Shown: positions 12,513-20,816 of the stretch, one piece after another
How the letters are laid out: each line of letters opens with the position of its first letter
How positions within the stretch are numbered: the stretch's first letter is position 1
NCBI GenBank assembly: GCA_016717005.1
Contig: JADJUF010000001.1
Location: 1,116,001-1,180,000 of the forward strand
Length of the DNA: 64,000 bases
Direction: 5' to 3'
From: Myxococcales bacterium
GTDB lineage: Bacteria > Myxococcota_A > Polyangia > Haliangiales > Haliangiaceae
Notes under the pieces: model-generated
Seen by the model: the letters and a program-made list of their open reading frames with translations, nothing else
Told to the model about the DNA's origin: nothing
Database searches by the model: none
Position numbers and translations under genes: made by a program

Positions 12513-12744
12513 CCCCAGCCCCGCGCAGTCCACCAGCGCGTGCACCCCGCACGCGCCGTCGCGGCGTGGCCGCCGCCGATCGCGCGCTCTCCGCCCGCCC
12601 GCAGCCCGCCCCGCCGCGCCGCCACGCCCGCCCAGGCGGCCCGCCTGGCCACCTCTTGCCGCCCTACCCCCGGTCCGGAGGCGCCCGGCAACCCGCCGTC
12701 GCCGCGCCGCCACGCCCCCCGGCGGGCCGCCACGCCTCTTACCG

Positions 12745-12945
12745 CACGACCCCGGTCCGAGCCGCCCGGTCCGGAGCCACACCCTACCCCGGTCCGGGCC
12801 ACACGGTCCGGGCCACACCTACCCCGGTCCGGAGCCCACGGTCCGGAGCCACCCCTACCCCCGGTCCGGAGCCACCCCCGGTCCGGAGCCACACCCTACC
12901 CCCGGTCCGGAGCCACCCCCGGTCCGGAGCCGCACAGGCTCTCCG
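12745..12945. repeat. imperfect tandem array of GGTCCGGAGCCAC-type units
   Basis: About ten to twelve copies of a core GGTCCGG(A/G)GCC, spaced by short C/A-rich linkers (CACCCTACCCC and shorter), fill this part of the 490-nt gap between the transposase and the antitoxin gene. The core is near-palindromic (CCGGTCCGG against CCGGACCGG). No unique spacers of constant length separate the units, so it is not a CRISPR array. The rest of the gap (12513-12745) is GC-rich and has no gene I can support. Confidence 0.7.
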
Positions 12946-12968
12946 TCCCTGGCTCTATTCGACGAGCC

Positions 12969-13002
12969 TTGACTGCTTAGCTAGGCTAGCTAGACTCGCT
13001 TC
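12969..13002 (+). promoter_or_regulatory. promoter and palindromic operator of the toxin-antitoxin operon
   Basis: TTGACT (12969-12974) and TAGACT (12991-12996) are separated by 16 nt and resemble a -35/-10 pair. Between and over the -10 lies a perfect inverted repeat TAGCTAG-G-CTAGCTA (12978-12992), an unusually AT-balanced island in this GC-rich DNA. Antitoxins of the Phd family normally bind such palindromes to repress their own operon. The distance to the GTG at 13003 leaves almost no leader, so the mRNA may be leaderless. The roles are inferred. Confidence 0.6.
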
Positions 13003-13235
13003 GTGAAGATCGTCAACATGCACGAGGCCAAGTCGACGCTGTCGCAGCTCGTCGAGCAGGTGGAGCGCGGCGAAGAGATCGTGCTGGCGCGGGCCGGGAC
13101 CCCGGTGGCCCGCCTGGTGCCGCTGCGTCCGTCGTCCCGCGCGTGCTGGGCCGGTGGCGCGGCCAGGTCCGGATGGCCGACGACTTCGACGCCCCGCTGC
13201 CCGACGACGAGCTCGCGGCCTGGACCGGCGCGTGA
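13003..13235 (+). CDS. Phd/YefM-family antitoxin (one frameshift)
   Basis: This antitoxin of about 77 residues begins at GTG 13003. The N-terminal DNA-binding fold reads MKIVNMHEAKSTLSQLVEQV, followed by GEEIVLARAGTPVARLVPL, the classic Phd/prevent-host-death pattern. After residue about 45 the frame slips near 13138. Restoring one base gives RVLGRWRGQVRMADDFDAPL and PDDELAAWTGA. This is the toxin-binding tail commonly seen in antitoxins paired with PIN toxins. The restored stop (TGA 13233-13235) overlaps the toxin GTG (13232) as GTGA, so translation is coupled. It should neutralise the downstream PIN RNase and repress the operon. Confidence 0.8.
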
Positions 13236-13603
13236 TCCTGCTGCTCGATACCCACGCGCTGATCTGGGCGCTCGAGGACAGCCCGCGGCTGTCGCCGACC
13301 GCCCGCGCCGCGATCGTCGATGCCAAGAACACCGTGCTCGCCAGCGCCGCCTCGGGCTGGGAGATCGGGATCAAGCGCGGGCTCGGCCGCCTCGACACCC
13401 CGACGATCTCGAGGCGGCGATCGACGCGGCCGGCTGGCAAGCGCATGATCACGTTCGCCGACGCCCTCCGCGTCGCCGCCCTGCCACCGCACCACCGCGA
13501 TCCGTTCGACCGCATGCTGGTGGCCCAGGCGCTCGAAGACGGGGTCCCGCTCGTCAGCTGCGATCCGCTGGTCGCCCGCTATCCGATCCAGATCGTCTGG
13601 TGA
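13232..13603 (+). CDS. VapC-like PIN-domain toxin (two compensating indels)
   Basis: This PIN-domain ribonuclease of about 123 residues starts at GTG 13232. Acidic metal-binding residues are visible in ILLLDTHALIWALED (first Asp) and later DPFDRMLVAQALEDGVPLVS. The final strand pair is CDPLVARYPIQIVW. The middle contains SAASGWEIGIKRGLGRLDTP, typical of the SxxSxWEIAIK subgroup paired with Phd-type antitoxins. Between about 13403 and 13440 the frame slips and returns; the intended sequence there is DDLEAAIDAAGWQ. VapC toxins cut tRNA or rRNA. The operon partner is the upstream antitoxin. Confidence 0.8.
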   Translation: MILLLDTHALIWALEDSPRLSPTARAAIVDAKNTVLASAASGWEIGIKRGLGRLDTPTISRRRSTRPAGKRMITFADALRVAALPPHHRDPFDRMLVAQALEDGVPLVSCDPLVARYPIQIVW

Positions 13604-13633
13604 CTGTCGCCGCGGTCAGGCGTGCGCCCGGCC

Positions 13634-13678
13634 CGGTGCGGCCGGCTCGAACCGCAGCCGACCCAGCCGGCCGCACCG
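13634..13678. terminator. 14-bp perfect inverted repeat downstream of the toxin gene
   Basis: CGGTGCGGCCGGCT (13634-13647) and AGCCGGCCGCACCG (13665-13678) are exact reverse complements with a 17-nt loop. It starts 31 nt after the toxin stop, has no U tract, and could stop transcription or protect the mRNA 3' end. Confidence 0.5.
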
Positions 13679-13757
13679 CCTCACCGCGAACATCGCCCGC
13701 CGAGACTGTGTTCGTCGGTCTTGCGCGCTGACTTGGGTTACGTTCGGCGCAGCGCCC

Positions 13758-14957
13758 ATGGAGCCGACATCCAATTCCGACGAGTGGCAAGGCATCGACC
13801 CCTGGGAAGCCAAGGCGCACGGCGACGCGTGCGCAGCGGACGGGAAGCTCGCGAAGGCTTCGCAGTGGTACATGCGCGCGCTCGATCTGGCGGCGCCGGG
13901 TCCGGATCGCGAGTGCCTGGGCGTGCTTCGGCACGCGATGGGCGATCTGCACTCGCGCCTCGGCAACGTCGCCGCCGCGCGCGAATGGTACGAGCTGGCG
14001 ATGCTCGTCACGGGGCGCCAGCCCACCGTCGGCATGGCCAACAGCACGCACATGGCGGCGGTGTGCCGCTTCGGGCAGCGCGAGTTTGCCGAAGCGTTCG
14101 AGTGGTTCGAGCGCGCGGCGAACATGAAGCTCCACCTCGTCGGGGAACCGGTCGACTTCGAGAACGTCGGCGTGAGCCTCCACATGGCCGGCTTCGCCCA
14201 GGCCCGCCTCGGCGATCTCGACGGGGCGCAGGCGTGGCGCGCGCGCGCCGCCGCCGCGAAGGAGCAGGGCGACGCCGCGGGGCGCATCGACTCGACGAGC
14301 CTCGGCATGACGTTCCATCTGTCGGGGGATCTCTTCTTCGCGCAGCAGAAATACGAAGAGGCGATCGCGCAGCTCGAACGCGCCGCCGCCAGCAAGGAGC
14401 GCGGCAACGTCGATGGCAAGATCGACTGGTCCAACGTGGCGATGAGCTACGAGCTCGCAGGCTTCGCCCATCTGCGGCGGCGCGACTTCGCCGCGGGCCT
14501 GCCGTGCTTCGAGCGCGCCGTTGATGCGGTCGAGAAGGGTGACCTCTTCGCGCGTGTCGATGAGCTCGCGGTCGGCCGCGGGCTGCGGTTCGTCGGCATG
14601 TGTCGCGCCGAGGGCGGCGACAACGAGGGCGCGCTCCTGCCCCTCACGCGCGCGTCCGACATCTACACGCGCGGCGTTCAGGAGGGCAAGCTCGAGCGAG
14701 ACGAGCTCGACGCGGTCCTCACGCAACTGATCGAGTGCTGCCCGCGCGGCGGCGCCCACGATCGCGACCGCCGTCCCGCCTGCCTACCCCCGCCGTCCCG
14801 CCGGCCGACGAGCCCTCGGGCTCGGCTCGGGTCGAAGTCCCTCCGGTTCCGCGCAAGGCCGGTTCGAGCTCGTTCCAGAGGACCGACGCTCAGCAGCGGC
14901 GGTGTCCCGCCCGCGCCGCGGTCGGTCCTCCGCCCCCGGCAGGAATCGTCGGGTTGA
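13758..14957 (+). CDS. TPR-repeat protein
   Basis: This is a 399-residue cytoplasmic-looking protein with no signal peptide, made of tandem 34-residue helix-turn-helix repeats from residue about 15 to 330. Examples are AKASQWYMRALDLAAPGP, NVAAAREWYELAMLVTG, EAFEWFERAANMKLHLVG, YEEAIAQLERAAASKERG and FAAGLPCFERAVDAVEKGD. TPR arrays bind partner proteins; no enzymatic domain is present. The last 65 or so residues are Arg/Pro/Ser-rich and unlike the rest. They are encoded by a structured repeat element (14858-14976), so the natural C-terminus may have been changed by insertion or an indel. The gene is convergent with the leucine-rich-repeat lipoprotein gene. Confidence 0.75.
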   Translation: MEPTSNSDEWQGIDPWEAKAHGDACAADGKLAKASQWYMRALDLAAPGPDRECLGVLRHAMGDLHSRLGNVAAAREWYELAMLVTGRQPTVGMANSTHMAAVCRFGQREFAEAFEWFERAANMKLHLVGEPVDFENVGVSLHMAGFAQARLGDLDGAQAWRARAAAAKEQGDAAGRIDSTSLGMTFHLSGDLFFAQQKYEEAIAQLERAAASKERGNVDGKIDWSNVAMSYELAGFAHLRRRDFAAGLPCFERAVDAVEKGDLFARVDELAVGRGLRFVGMCRAEGGDNEGALLPLTRASDIYTRGVQEGKLERDELDAVLTQLIECCPRGGAHDRDRRPACLPPPSRRPTSPRARLGSKSLRFRARPVRARSRGPTLSSGGVPPAPRSVLRPRQESSG

Positions 14958-14976
14958 GAGGACCACTCGAACCGGC
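14858..14976. repeat. nested inverted-repeat element (MITE/REP-like) overlapping the TPR gene 3' end
   Basis: Two nested perfect inverted repeats occur: GCCGGTTCGAG (14858-14868) with CTCGAACCGGC (14966-14976), and inside it GAGGACCGAC (14878-14887) with GTCGGTCCTC (14921-14930). Together they define a 119-nt foldable unit. A related stretch (GAGGACAACTCGAACCCGCG) occurs near 17992, which suggests a dispersed family. Confidence 0.5.
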
Positions 14977-15003
14977 GCTGGACGAGCTGAAGCCCGGCGC
15001 GCG

Positions 15004-15039
15004 CACCTCCGCCGCCCACCTCCGGCCCGGCGGCTCGGT
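15004..15039. repeat. 36-bp dispersed repeat, copy 1
   Basis: The 36 nt at 15004-15039 recur exactly at 16979-17014, with looser similarity for about 15 nt upstream. The two copies are in direct orientation and flank the leucine-rich-repeat lipoprotein gene. Confidence 0.8.
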
Positions 15040-15063
15040 ACGCCGCTCGGCTGCTCCCAGCCT

Positions 15064-16794
15064 TCAGGGACAGCTGGAGCCGACGTTCACCCCGCAGGCC
15101 CGCAGCGCGAGGACCGTCGGATCCGGACACGCGTAGGGGTTGAGCTGGGTGCGCAGGTCCGTGAGGTAGCACGCGCCCGCGAGCGGGCTGAGATCGGTGA
15201 TCTCGTTCTCCACGACGAACACCTGACGCAACGTCGGCTGGCCGGCGAGGAGCGTGATGTCGCTGATGGCCTGCCGGTCGACCGACAGGACCTGCAGCGC
15301 GGTCATCGAGGCGAGCGGCGCGAGGTCGGTGATGAAGCCCGTCGCCTTGCTGCGGGCGTTCACCCGCACCCGCGTGGCGCCGGTCGCGCTCGCCAGCGGC
15401 CCCAGGTCCGCGATGCCGGCGTTGCCGTCGAGGTAGACGTCGCGCAGCTGCGTCGCCCCCGCCAGCGGCCCCAGGTCTGTCAGCTCGTTGTTCGTGAAGT
15501 AGATGTTCGCCAGCTGCGCCTTGCCCGCGAGCGCGGACAGATCGCTGACGCTCTGATGCTCGGCCGAGACGACCTGGAGGTTCGTCATGCCGGCCAGCGG
15601 CGACAGATCCGTGACGTAGCCGGTCGCCTTGCTCCGCGCCGCGAAGCGCACCCGCGTGGCGCCGGTCGCGCTCGCCAGCGGCCCCAGGTCCGCGATGCCG
15701 GCGTTGCCGTCGAGGTAGACGTCGCGCAGCTGCGTCGCCCCGCCAGCGGCCCCAGGTCTGTCAGCTCGTTGTTCGTGAAGTAGATGTTCGCCAGCTGCGC
15801 CTTGCCCGCGAGCGCGGACAGATCGCTGACGCTCTGATGCTCGGCCGAGACGACCTGGAGGTTCGTCATGCCGGCCAGCGGCGACAGATCCGTGACGTAG
15901 CCGGTCGCCTTGCTCCGCGCCGCGAAGCGCCCGCGTGGCGCCGGTCGCGCTCGCCAGCGGCCCCAGGTCCGCGATGCCGGCGTTGCCGTCGAGGTAGACG
16001 TCGCGCAGCTGCGTCGCCCCCGCCAGCGGCCCCAGATCCGTCAGCTCGGTGTTGGTCAGGTAGACGTTGACGAGGTTGGTCGCGCACGCGAGCCCCTCGA
16101 GGCTCGTGATGCCGAGCGACGGCGCGTTCAGGACCGTGAGTCCGGCGAGGTCGGGGCCGCGCAGCTCACCGGACGGCAGCCCCAGGGCGGTGCGCACCAC
16201 CGCCTCGAGCGCCGGATCCGCGAACGCCACCGGCCCCGCGCATGGATCGACCACGTCGTCGATGGCCCCCTCCTCGATGCGGAACTTGATCGGCAGCGTC
16301 CGACCGTCGAGCAGCGGGATGAACTCTGCCGTGTTGACGTTGCGGAGCTGCCGGCCGCTGTCCACGACATCGACGTCAGCGAACCCGAGCAGCTGCGCCT
16401 CCGCAAAGACCATGATCCGGTAGTTCGTGTCGGACCGGAGCTCAGAGTCGGTGGTGTGCCAGTTGACGTGGTACGCCTCCGCGGCGAGGTCGACGCTGAG
16501 TGTCCCCGCCGGTGCCGCCCACCAGATCGTACGCGGCGACCGTGCCCACGCAGGCGCCCCCGCGTCGAGCTCGCAGATCTCGACGGTGGGTGCGAGATCC
16601 GGGTCGAAGACGCCGCTCACGGTCGGCGCGGGCACGAGGGACGGCAAGAAGTAGAAGTGCTCGTTGAGCCCCCCGTGAGCCGCGTCATCGATGACGGCCT
16701 GCGCGGTGGCACCGACGGGCGGGACGGTCGCATCGAGGCCGCAGGCCGCGACGAGGGTGACGATCGAGGCGATCTGCACGAGTTGTGTCTTCAT
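15064..16794 (-). CDS. leucine-rich-repeat lipoprotein with duplicated 94-residue unit
   Basis: This is a surface or periplasmic lipoprotein of about 576 residues. The N-terminus MKTQLVQIASIVTLVAACG carries a lipobox (VAAC, Cys18). Residues about 30-190 form a non-repeat domain. From about 200 there are internalin-like leucine-rich repeats of about 22 residues, for example LANIYFTNNELTDLGPLAGA and LRDVYLDGNAGIADLGPLAS. A 94-residue (282-bp) block is present in two nearly identical tandem copies plus a diverged third, indicating recent duplication. Two indels (2 nt near 15931, 1 nt near 15750) shift the frame within one copy and cancel each other. The protein ends with a Cys-containing cap (YACPDPTVLALRACGVNVG). 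LRR proteins of this kind usually bind other proteins. It is flanked by a 36-bp direct repeat. Confidence 0.8.
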   Translation of the reverse strand: MKTQLVQIASIVTLVAACGLDATVPPVGATAQAVIDDAAHGGLNEHFYFLPSLVPAPTVSGVFDPDLAPTVEICELDAGAPAWARSPRTIWWAAPAGTLSVDLAAEAYHVNWHTTDSELRSDTNYRIMVFAEAQLLGFADVDVVDSGRQLRNVNTAEFIPLLDGRTLPIKFRIEEGAIDDVVDPCAGPVAFADPALEAVVRTALGLPSGELRGPDLAGLTVLNAPSLGITSLEGLACATNLVNVYLTNTELTDLGPLAGATQLRDVYLDGNAGIADLGPLASATGATRALRGAEQGDRLRHGSVAAGRHDEPPGRLGRASERQRSVRARGQGAAGEHLLHEQRADRPGAAGGATQLRDVYLDGNAGIADLGPLASATGATRVRFAARSKATGYVTDLSPLAGMTNLQVVSAEHQSVSDLSALAGKAQLANIYFTNNELTDLGPLAGATQLRDVYLDGNAGIADLGPLASATGATRVRVNARSKATGFITDLAPLASMTALQVLSVDRQAISDITLLAGQPTLRQVFVVENEITDLSPLAGACYLTDLRTQLNPYACPDPTVLALRACGVNVGSSCP

Positions 16795-16978
16795 GTCTCC
16801 GGCTTCCTGGTGAAGTCGTTGATAAGGCCCCGGCCCCAGCCCCCCCCCCGCCACTGCGGACCATTGTACCTCGGCCGTACGCCCCATCGGCCACGATCTG
16901 GCCGCTGCGCGCCCCGATCGATTTGTCCTCAAAGGGTTACGTTCCCTACGGGACGATCTTGAGCCCCGCCGGCGCGCA

Positions 16979-17014
16979 CACCTCCGCCGCCCACCTCCGG
17001 CCCGGCGGCTCGGT
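16979..17014. repeat. 36-bp dispersed repeat, copy 2
   Basis: Exact second copy of the 36 nt at 15004-15039. It sits in the 260-nt gap upstream of the LRR gene start, which also contains a run of ten C near 16845. I see no gene in this gap. Confidence 0.8.
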
Positions 17015-17055
17015 GCGGCGCAGTCCGACCCACCACGCGCTGGACCGCGCGGCCG

Positions 17056-17893
17056 TCACGCGCGTGGGCGGCTGACGCCGAACAGCGCCTTGGCGCGCTT
17101 CCAGTCGACGCCGAGGGCGCCGGACCAGCCACCGAACGGCAAGATGATGTCCGATCGAGGGCCGCTCCGGACGCGCTTGCTCGCGGCCCACAGCTCGGTC
17201 TGGGTCACCAGGCGATCCCAGGACGGAGTGATGACCTCGTTCGGGAGCACGCCCACGTCGGCCAAGGCCGCGAGGATGCCGTACCGCTGGTACTTGTCGC
17301 TCGTCGGGATCACCCTGCCCGCGGCGAGGAGCTTCTCGAGCTGGCCCGGCGTGCAGTCGGCCGGCGCGCGCGGCGGTGGCGAGGACTTCCTTCAGGACGG
17401 CGCGATCGGCCCTGGTGGGCGCCGGTCGCGGGCCGCGCGCGAAGTCCTCGAGGTCCGCGACGTAGCCGTCGTGGCCTTCGTTCCACACGTGGCCGAGGTG
17501 CGAGCGCAGCGCTTGCTCGGTGAAGTCGACGCGAGCCGTGCGTTCGAAGCCGCAGGTCCGGCAGTGCGCGTAGCCGGGCGTCGGGTCGGCCGCGTGACGC
17601 TTCAGATGGCGCGCGTGCGCGTAGCTGAGCAGCGGCTGGCGCCCGCGCACCCAGCTCCCGCCGACACCGGCGATGAACGCGCTGGTGACGTCCTCAGGCT
17701 TCAGCTCGGCCGCGGCGGCCAGCAAGCGCGCGACGGCCGCGTCGTGGGTGAGCGTCGTCGCGGCGCGGGGCGGATAGCCCTCGGCCGTGCATGCGGCCTT
17801 GTCGGCCGCGGTCAGCGGTCCGAGCTTCTTCAGCGCGCCCTTGCCGTACCCATAGTGACGAGTCAGCCGGTCGCGCGTCTCGGGCGTCATCAT
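17056..17893 (-). CDS. unknown protein with a Cys/His motif (one frameshift)
   Basis: This is a soluble protein of about 279 residues starting at the tandem ATGs at 17893/17890. Visible features are a helical N-terminus (MTPETRDRLTRHYGYGKGAL), a putative zinc-binding segment CRTCGFERTARVDF followed by LRSHLGHVWNEGHDGYV (spaced Cys-x2-Cys and three His), and a C-terminal part. That part is KYQRYGILAALADVGVLPNE, then SDIILPFGGWSGALGVDWKR. The frame slips near 17380. One restored base joins ADRAVLKEVLATA to ADCTPGQLEKLLAAGRVIP. I do not recognise the family. It is not obviously part of an operon. Confidence 0.55.
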
Positions 17894-18042
17894 GCGAGAC
17901 TACCGCGGACGTTCAGCCGCATGACGCATGCGCGCCCGGTTCACGGATCGTCTGCAGCCCCCCCCCGGCCCGGCGCCCCCGTCGAGGCATCCGAGGACAA
18001 CTCGAACCCGCGCCGAACGATCCGGGCCGCCTCAGCTGGAGA

Positions 18043-18060
18043 CCCCGGCGCATGCCGGGG
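18043..18060. terminator. GC hairpin downstream of the choice-of-anchor gene
   Basis: CCCCGGC (18043-18049), loop GCAT and GCCGGGG (18054-18060) form a perfect 7-bp stem 37 nt after the stop of the minus-strand gene ending at 18097. There is no T tract. The remainder of the gap 17894-18096 has a ten-C run near 17955 and no gene. Confidence 0.45.
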
Positions 18061-18096
18061 GAGGAGCTCAGCGCAGGCCCCTCCCGATCGTCCCGC

Positions 18097-19601
18097 TCAG
18101 TCCGGGATCGTGCCGGGGTCGGTGACGTCGACCGACCACTGGAAGTTGTCGAGCGCGACCAGCGAGTCGAGGACGTGGTCGCTGGTGTCCCAGATCGCCA
18201 GGCGCAGCGTGATGATCTCGCCGCCGACGACGTTGCCGCTGGTCTGCAGCCAGCCGGTGGCGCCGCCCTGGAGGCTGTTGCCGTCGCAGTCGCCGGGCGA
18301 CGCCGAGTCGAGGCCGGTGCCCGCGAGCTGGCCGGTCCCGGCGCAGGTGTTGATCGTGCCGGGCGTCGAGGCGAACGCGCAGCCGGTGCTGCCGTTGACG
18401 CACTGGGTGAACAGGCCGGTGTCGCCGTAGCCGAGGTTCACGCCGACCGGATAGATCTGCATGGTCGTCGGCTGGCGGTAGAACGCCAGGTTCTTGTCGG
18501 TCGGGTTGGCCGGCGTGCCGGCCCAGGTCGAGTCGAGCAGCGCGACGAAGAAGTCGTTGTACGGGCTGCAGACGTACTCCGGGAACTCCGCCGAGAAGAA
18601 GTTGGACGCGAACGAGAACGACTTGGCGTTCGACGGCACGCGGATCCGCAGCGTCAACATGACCGAGTCCTCGGCCATCGACAGCGCGTTGACCGCCGGG
18701 CAGCCCGGCGCGTTGGGCAACATGCCGCCGTTGGCGGCCAGCCAGTCGGCCGGGAACGGCGCCGAGGTCAGGTGGTTCGACGACAGCTCGAAGTCGACGT
18801 GGGCCGGGCTGCTCTGCCCGACCGCGGCCGCGGCGCCGCTCGACAGGAGCGCCATGCCCAGGCCGCCGCCCTGGGGCAGCGTGCCCGGGCCGAAGTTGGG
18901 GCGGATCGAGTGGCCGACGGCGTTGGGCGTGCCCGCGCCGTTCGCCAGCGACAGGGTCGCGCTGATGACACCCCAGCGGCGCGAGGCCTCGGTCGCGCTG
19001 GTGCACAGGTCGATCGCGCGCGCGTAGTCGACCGCGTCGAGCGAGTTCGACGGCAGGCCCATGTCACACACGCTCACGGTGTTGTCGATGTTGCCGTCGC
19101 AGTCGTCGTCGACGTCGTTGCCGGCGGCGTCGAACGCGCCCGGGTTGACGAGCTCGGGGCGGGTGCAGCCGGACTCGTCGTCGCAGCAGTCGCCGTCACA
19201 GGTCGTGAAGCCGTCGCCGTCGAGATCGACGTTCTCGTCGGGCTGGCCGGTGCAGTCCTCGTCGATGCCGTTGCCGCACACCTCCTCGGTCGGCAGCACC
19301 TGGCCCTGGCACAGGCTCCACTGGTGGTTCGGCAGGCAGCTCCGGGTGCCGCCGCGGGCACGGCCCGACGCCCTCGGTCGCCGGGACGCCGTCGTAGCAG
19401 GGCATGGTCTGGCCGGGCGAGCAGTCACTCGAGCAGGTGCCGCGCTGGCAGGTCTCGGTGCCCGCGCAGGTGGTGCCGCACTCGCCGCAGTTGAGCGGGT
19501 CGTTGTCCAGGTCGGCGCCGGGGCAGTCGGCGTTGCCAGCAGGCGAGCCGGGGCCACAGGCGACGAACAGGAGGACGGCGAAAGCGGACGATCCAGCGCA
19601 T
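18097..19601 (-). CDS. choice-of-anchor-L / MopE metal-binding-motif lipoprotein (two indels near the 5' end)
   Basis: This secreted lipoprotein of about 501 residues has a start at ATG 19601 with AAGGAG five bases upstream. After removing one extra T near 19580 the N-terminus reads MRWIVRFAVLLFVACGPGSP, with lipobox VAC. A Cys-rich region follows (NDPLNCGECGTTCAG). A second indel near 19365 joins it to GTRSCLPNHQWSLCQG. Next come MopE-type metal-binding repeats (CGNGIDEDCTGQPDE, NVDLDGDGFTTCDGDCCDD and GNDVDDDCDGNIDN). The C-terminal half is a choice-of-anchor-L domain (AKSFSFASNFFSAEFPEYVC, then YNDFFVALLDS and LDNFQWSVDVTDPGTIPD). Such proteins are common cell-surface proteins in myxobacteria; their molecular role is unknown. 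Confidence 0.75.
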
Positions 19602-19768
19602 GAGGACTCCTTCGCGAATCAGGCGAATGATCCGGCGACTCTCCAACGGATCGCCAACCGGCACAAGCGCAGAATCCCGGGGGACCGCAACCTCGGTGCG
19701 ATCGGTCGGCCAGTTGTGGGCCGCGGCGGTGGCCCACCGGCGCCCGCCAGTGCCAAGCTCCGAGACCT

Positions 19769-20161
19769 ATGGCGATGACCACGACCCCCACGGGCCTCCA
19801 GTACGAAGACACCCGCGCCGGCACCGGCGCCTCGCCGACCGGCGGCCAGACCTGCGTGATGCACTACACCGGCTGGCTCTGGGTCGATGGCGCCAAGGGC
19901 GCCAAGTTCGACAGCTCGCACGATCGCGCGCAGCCGTTCTCGTTCCCGATCGGGCGCGGCCGCGTCATCAAGGGCTGGGACGAGGCGTCGCGTCGATGCA
20001 GGTCGGCGGGGCCCGGACCCTGCTCATCCCGCCGGACCTGGGCTACGGCAGCCGCGGCGCCGGTGGCGTGATCCCCGCCCGGCGCGACGCTCCTGTTCGA
20101 GGTCGAGCTGCTCGAGGTCCGGCTGACGCGGCGGCGGGCGCGACTCGTCCGGCCGTGCTAG
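19769..20161 (+). CDS. FKBP-type peptidyl-prolyl isomerase (two compensating indels)
   Basis: This is a single-domain FKBP of about 130 residues. It begins TTTPTGLQYEDTRAGTG, followed by CVMHYTGWLWVDGAKGAKFD (the VHYTG strand and FDSS loop) and FSFPIGRGRVIKGWDE (the IxGW active-site segment). After an indel near 19985 the sequence continues VASMQVGGARTLLIPPDLGY and GSRGAGGVIP. A second indel near 20085 restores GATLLFEVELLEVRL. No signal peptide is present, so it is probably cytoplasmic and acts on proline bonds in folding proteins. It is divergent from the choice-of-anchor gene; the 167-nt gap between them should hold both promoters, but none stands out. Confidence 0.8.
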
Positions 20162-20173
20162 TTTGAGGTCCAG

Positions 20174-20767
20174 ATGCGCGCGGGTTCGATCGCTCTCGCC
20201 GTCGGAAGCGCGGTCGTCGCGCTCGGCGGGCTGTACCTGCTGATCGAGCTGCGCGCCGGTCCCTCGACGGCCCCCGCCGCGGCGGCCCTGGCCAAGCGCG
20301 CCGCGGCGTGCCGGCCCGACGATCGAGCGCGAGCCGACGTCGGCCGGCGGGGCAAGCGCCCCCGACCGCCCCGCCGGCGGGAACACCAGGCCGCCCACGC
20401 CGTGGCAACGCGGCGACGCAGCGGGCCCGATGCGGCCAAGCTCGACGGGGACCCTGCCGCCGCAAGGTCGCCAGCGACCAGGCGATGTCGGTCGAGACCG
20501 CGGATCACCTGCTCGAGGCCAACAAGCTCTACGACCGCGGCGACTACGACGGCGCCCGCACCCCGCGGTCAGCTGCTCGGCGACGCGCCCGGCAACGTGC
20601 GGCTGCTGCGGGTCGTGGTGTCGTCGTCGTGCATCGTGGGCGACGGCGACACCGCCAACCAGTACGCCGGGCAGCTGCCCGAGCCCGATCGCGTGCAGAT
20701 GGTCGATCGCTGCGCCAAGTTCCAGATCGCCCTCAAGCGCAGGCGCGATTGTGTCGACGCCCGGTAG
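20174..20767 (+). CDS. membrane-anchored protein with a TPR-like C-terminus (frameshifted middle)
   Basis: The ATG at 20174 is preceded by GAGG six bases away and begins 12 nt after the FKBP stop, so the two are probably cotranscribed. Residues 4-25 (GSIALAVGSAVVALGGLYLL) form a signal anchor. The C-terminal part, with one frame switch around 20485-20570, reads SVETADHLLEANKLYDRGDY, then QLLGDAPGNVRLLRVVVSSS and DTANQYAGQLPEPDRVQMVD. It looks like one or two TPR-type repeats and contains Cys residues. The linker 20290-20480 is low-complexity and its frame is uncertain. No specific function can be given. Confidence 0.5.
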   Translation: MRAGSIALAVGSAVVALGGLYLLIELRAGPSTAPAAAALAKRAAACRPDDRARADVGRRGKRPRPPRRREHQAAHAVATRRRSGPDAAKLDGDPAAARSPATRRCRSRPRITCSRPTSSTTAATTTAPAPRGQLLGDAPGNVRLLRVVVSSSCIVGDGDTANQYAGQLPEPDRVQMVDRCAKFQIALKRRRDCVDAR

Positions 20768-20816
20768 CACGGCCGCGCAAAGCGGTTACAGTCCGCGCCC
20801 GAAAGGATCCGTCCGC

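Noticed and set aside
12745..12945. Possible CRISPR array
   Set aside because: Repeat units are about 11-13 nt with variable, repetitive linkers; there are no constant-length unique spacers and no cas genes in the window.
12513..13002. Arg/Pro/Ala-rich open frames extending the transposase to 13006
   Set aside because: After correcting the indel near 12163 the transposase stops at 12512; the extension is translation of the repeat array.
14978..15133. Small open frames around the 36-bp repeat between the TPR and LRR genes
   Set aside because: No start with a ribosome site and no conserved pattern; the sequence is explained by the repeat and the gene ends.
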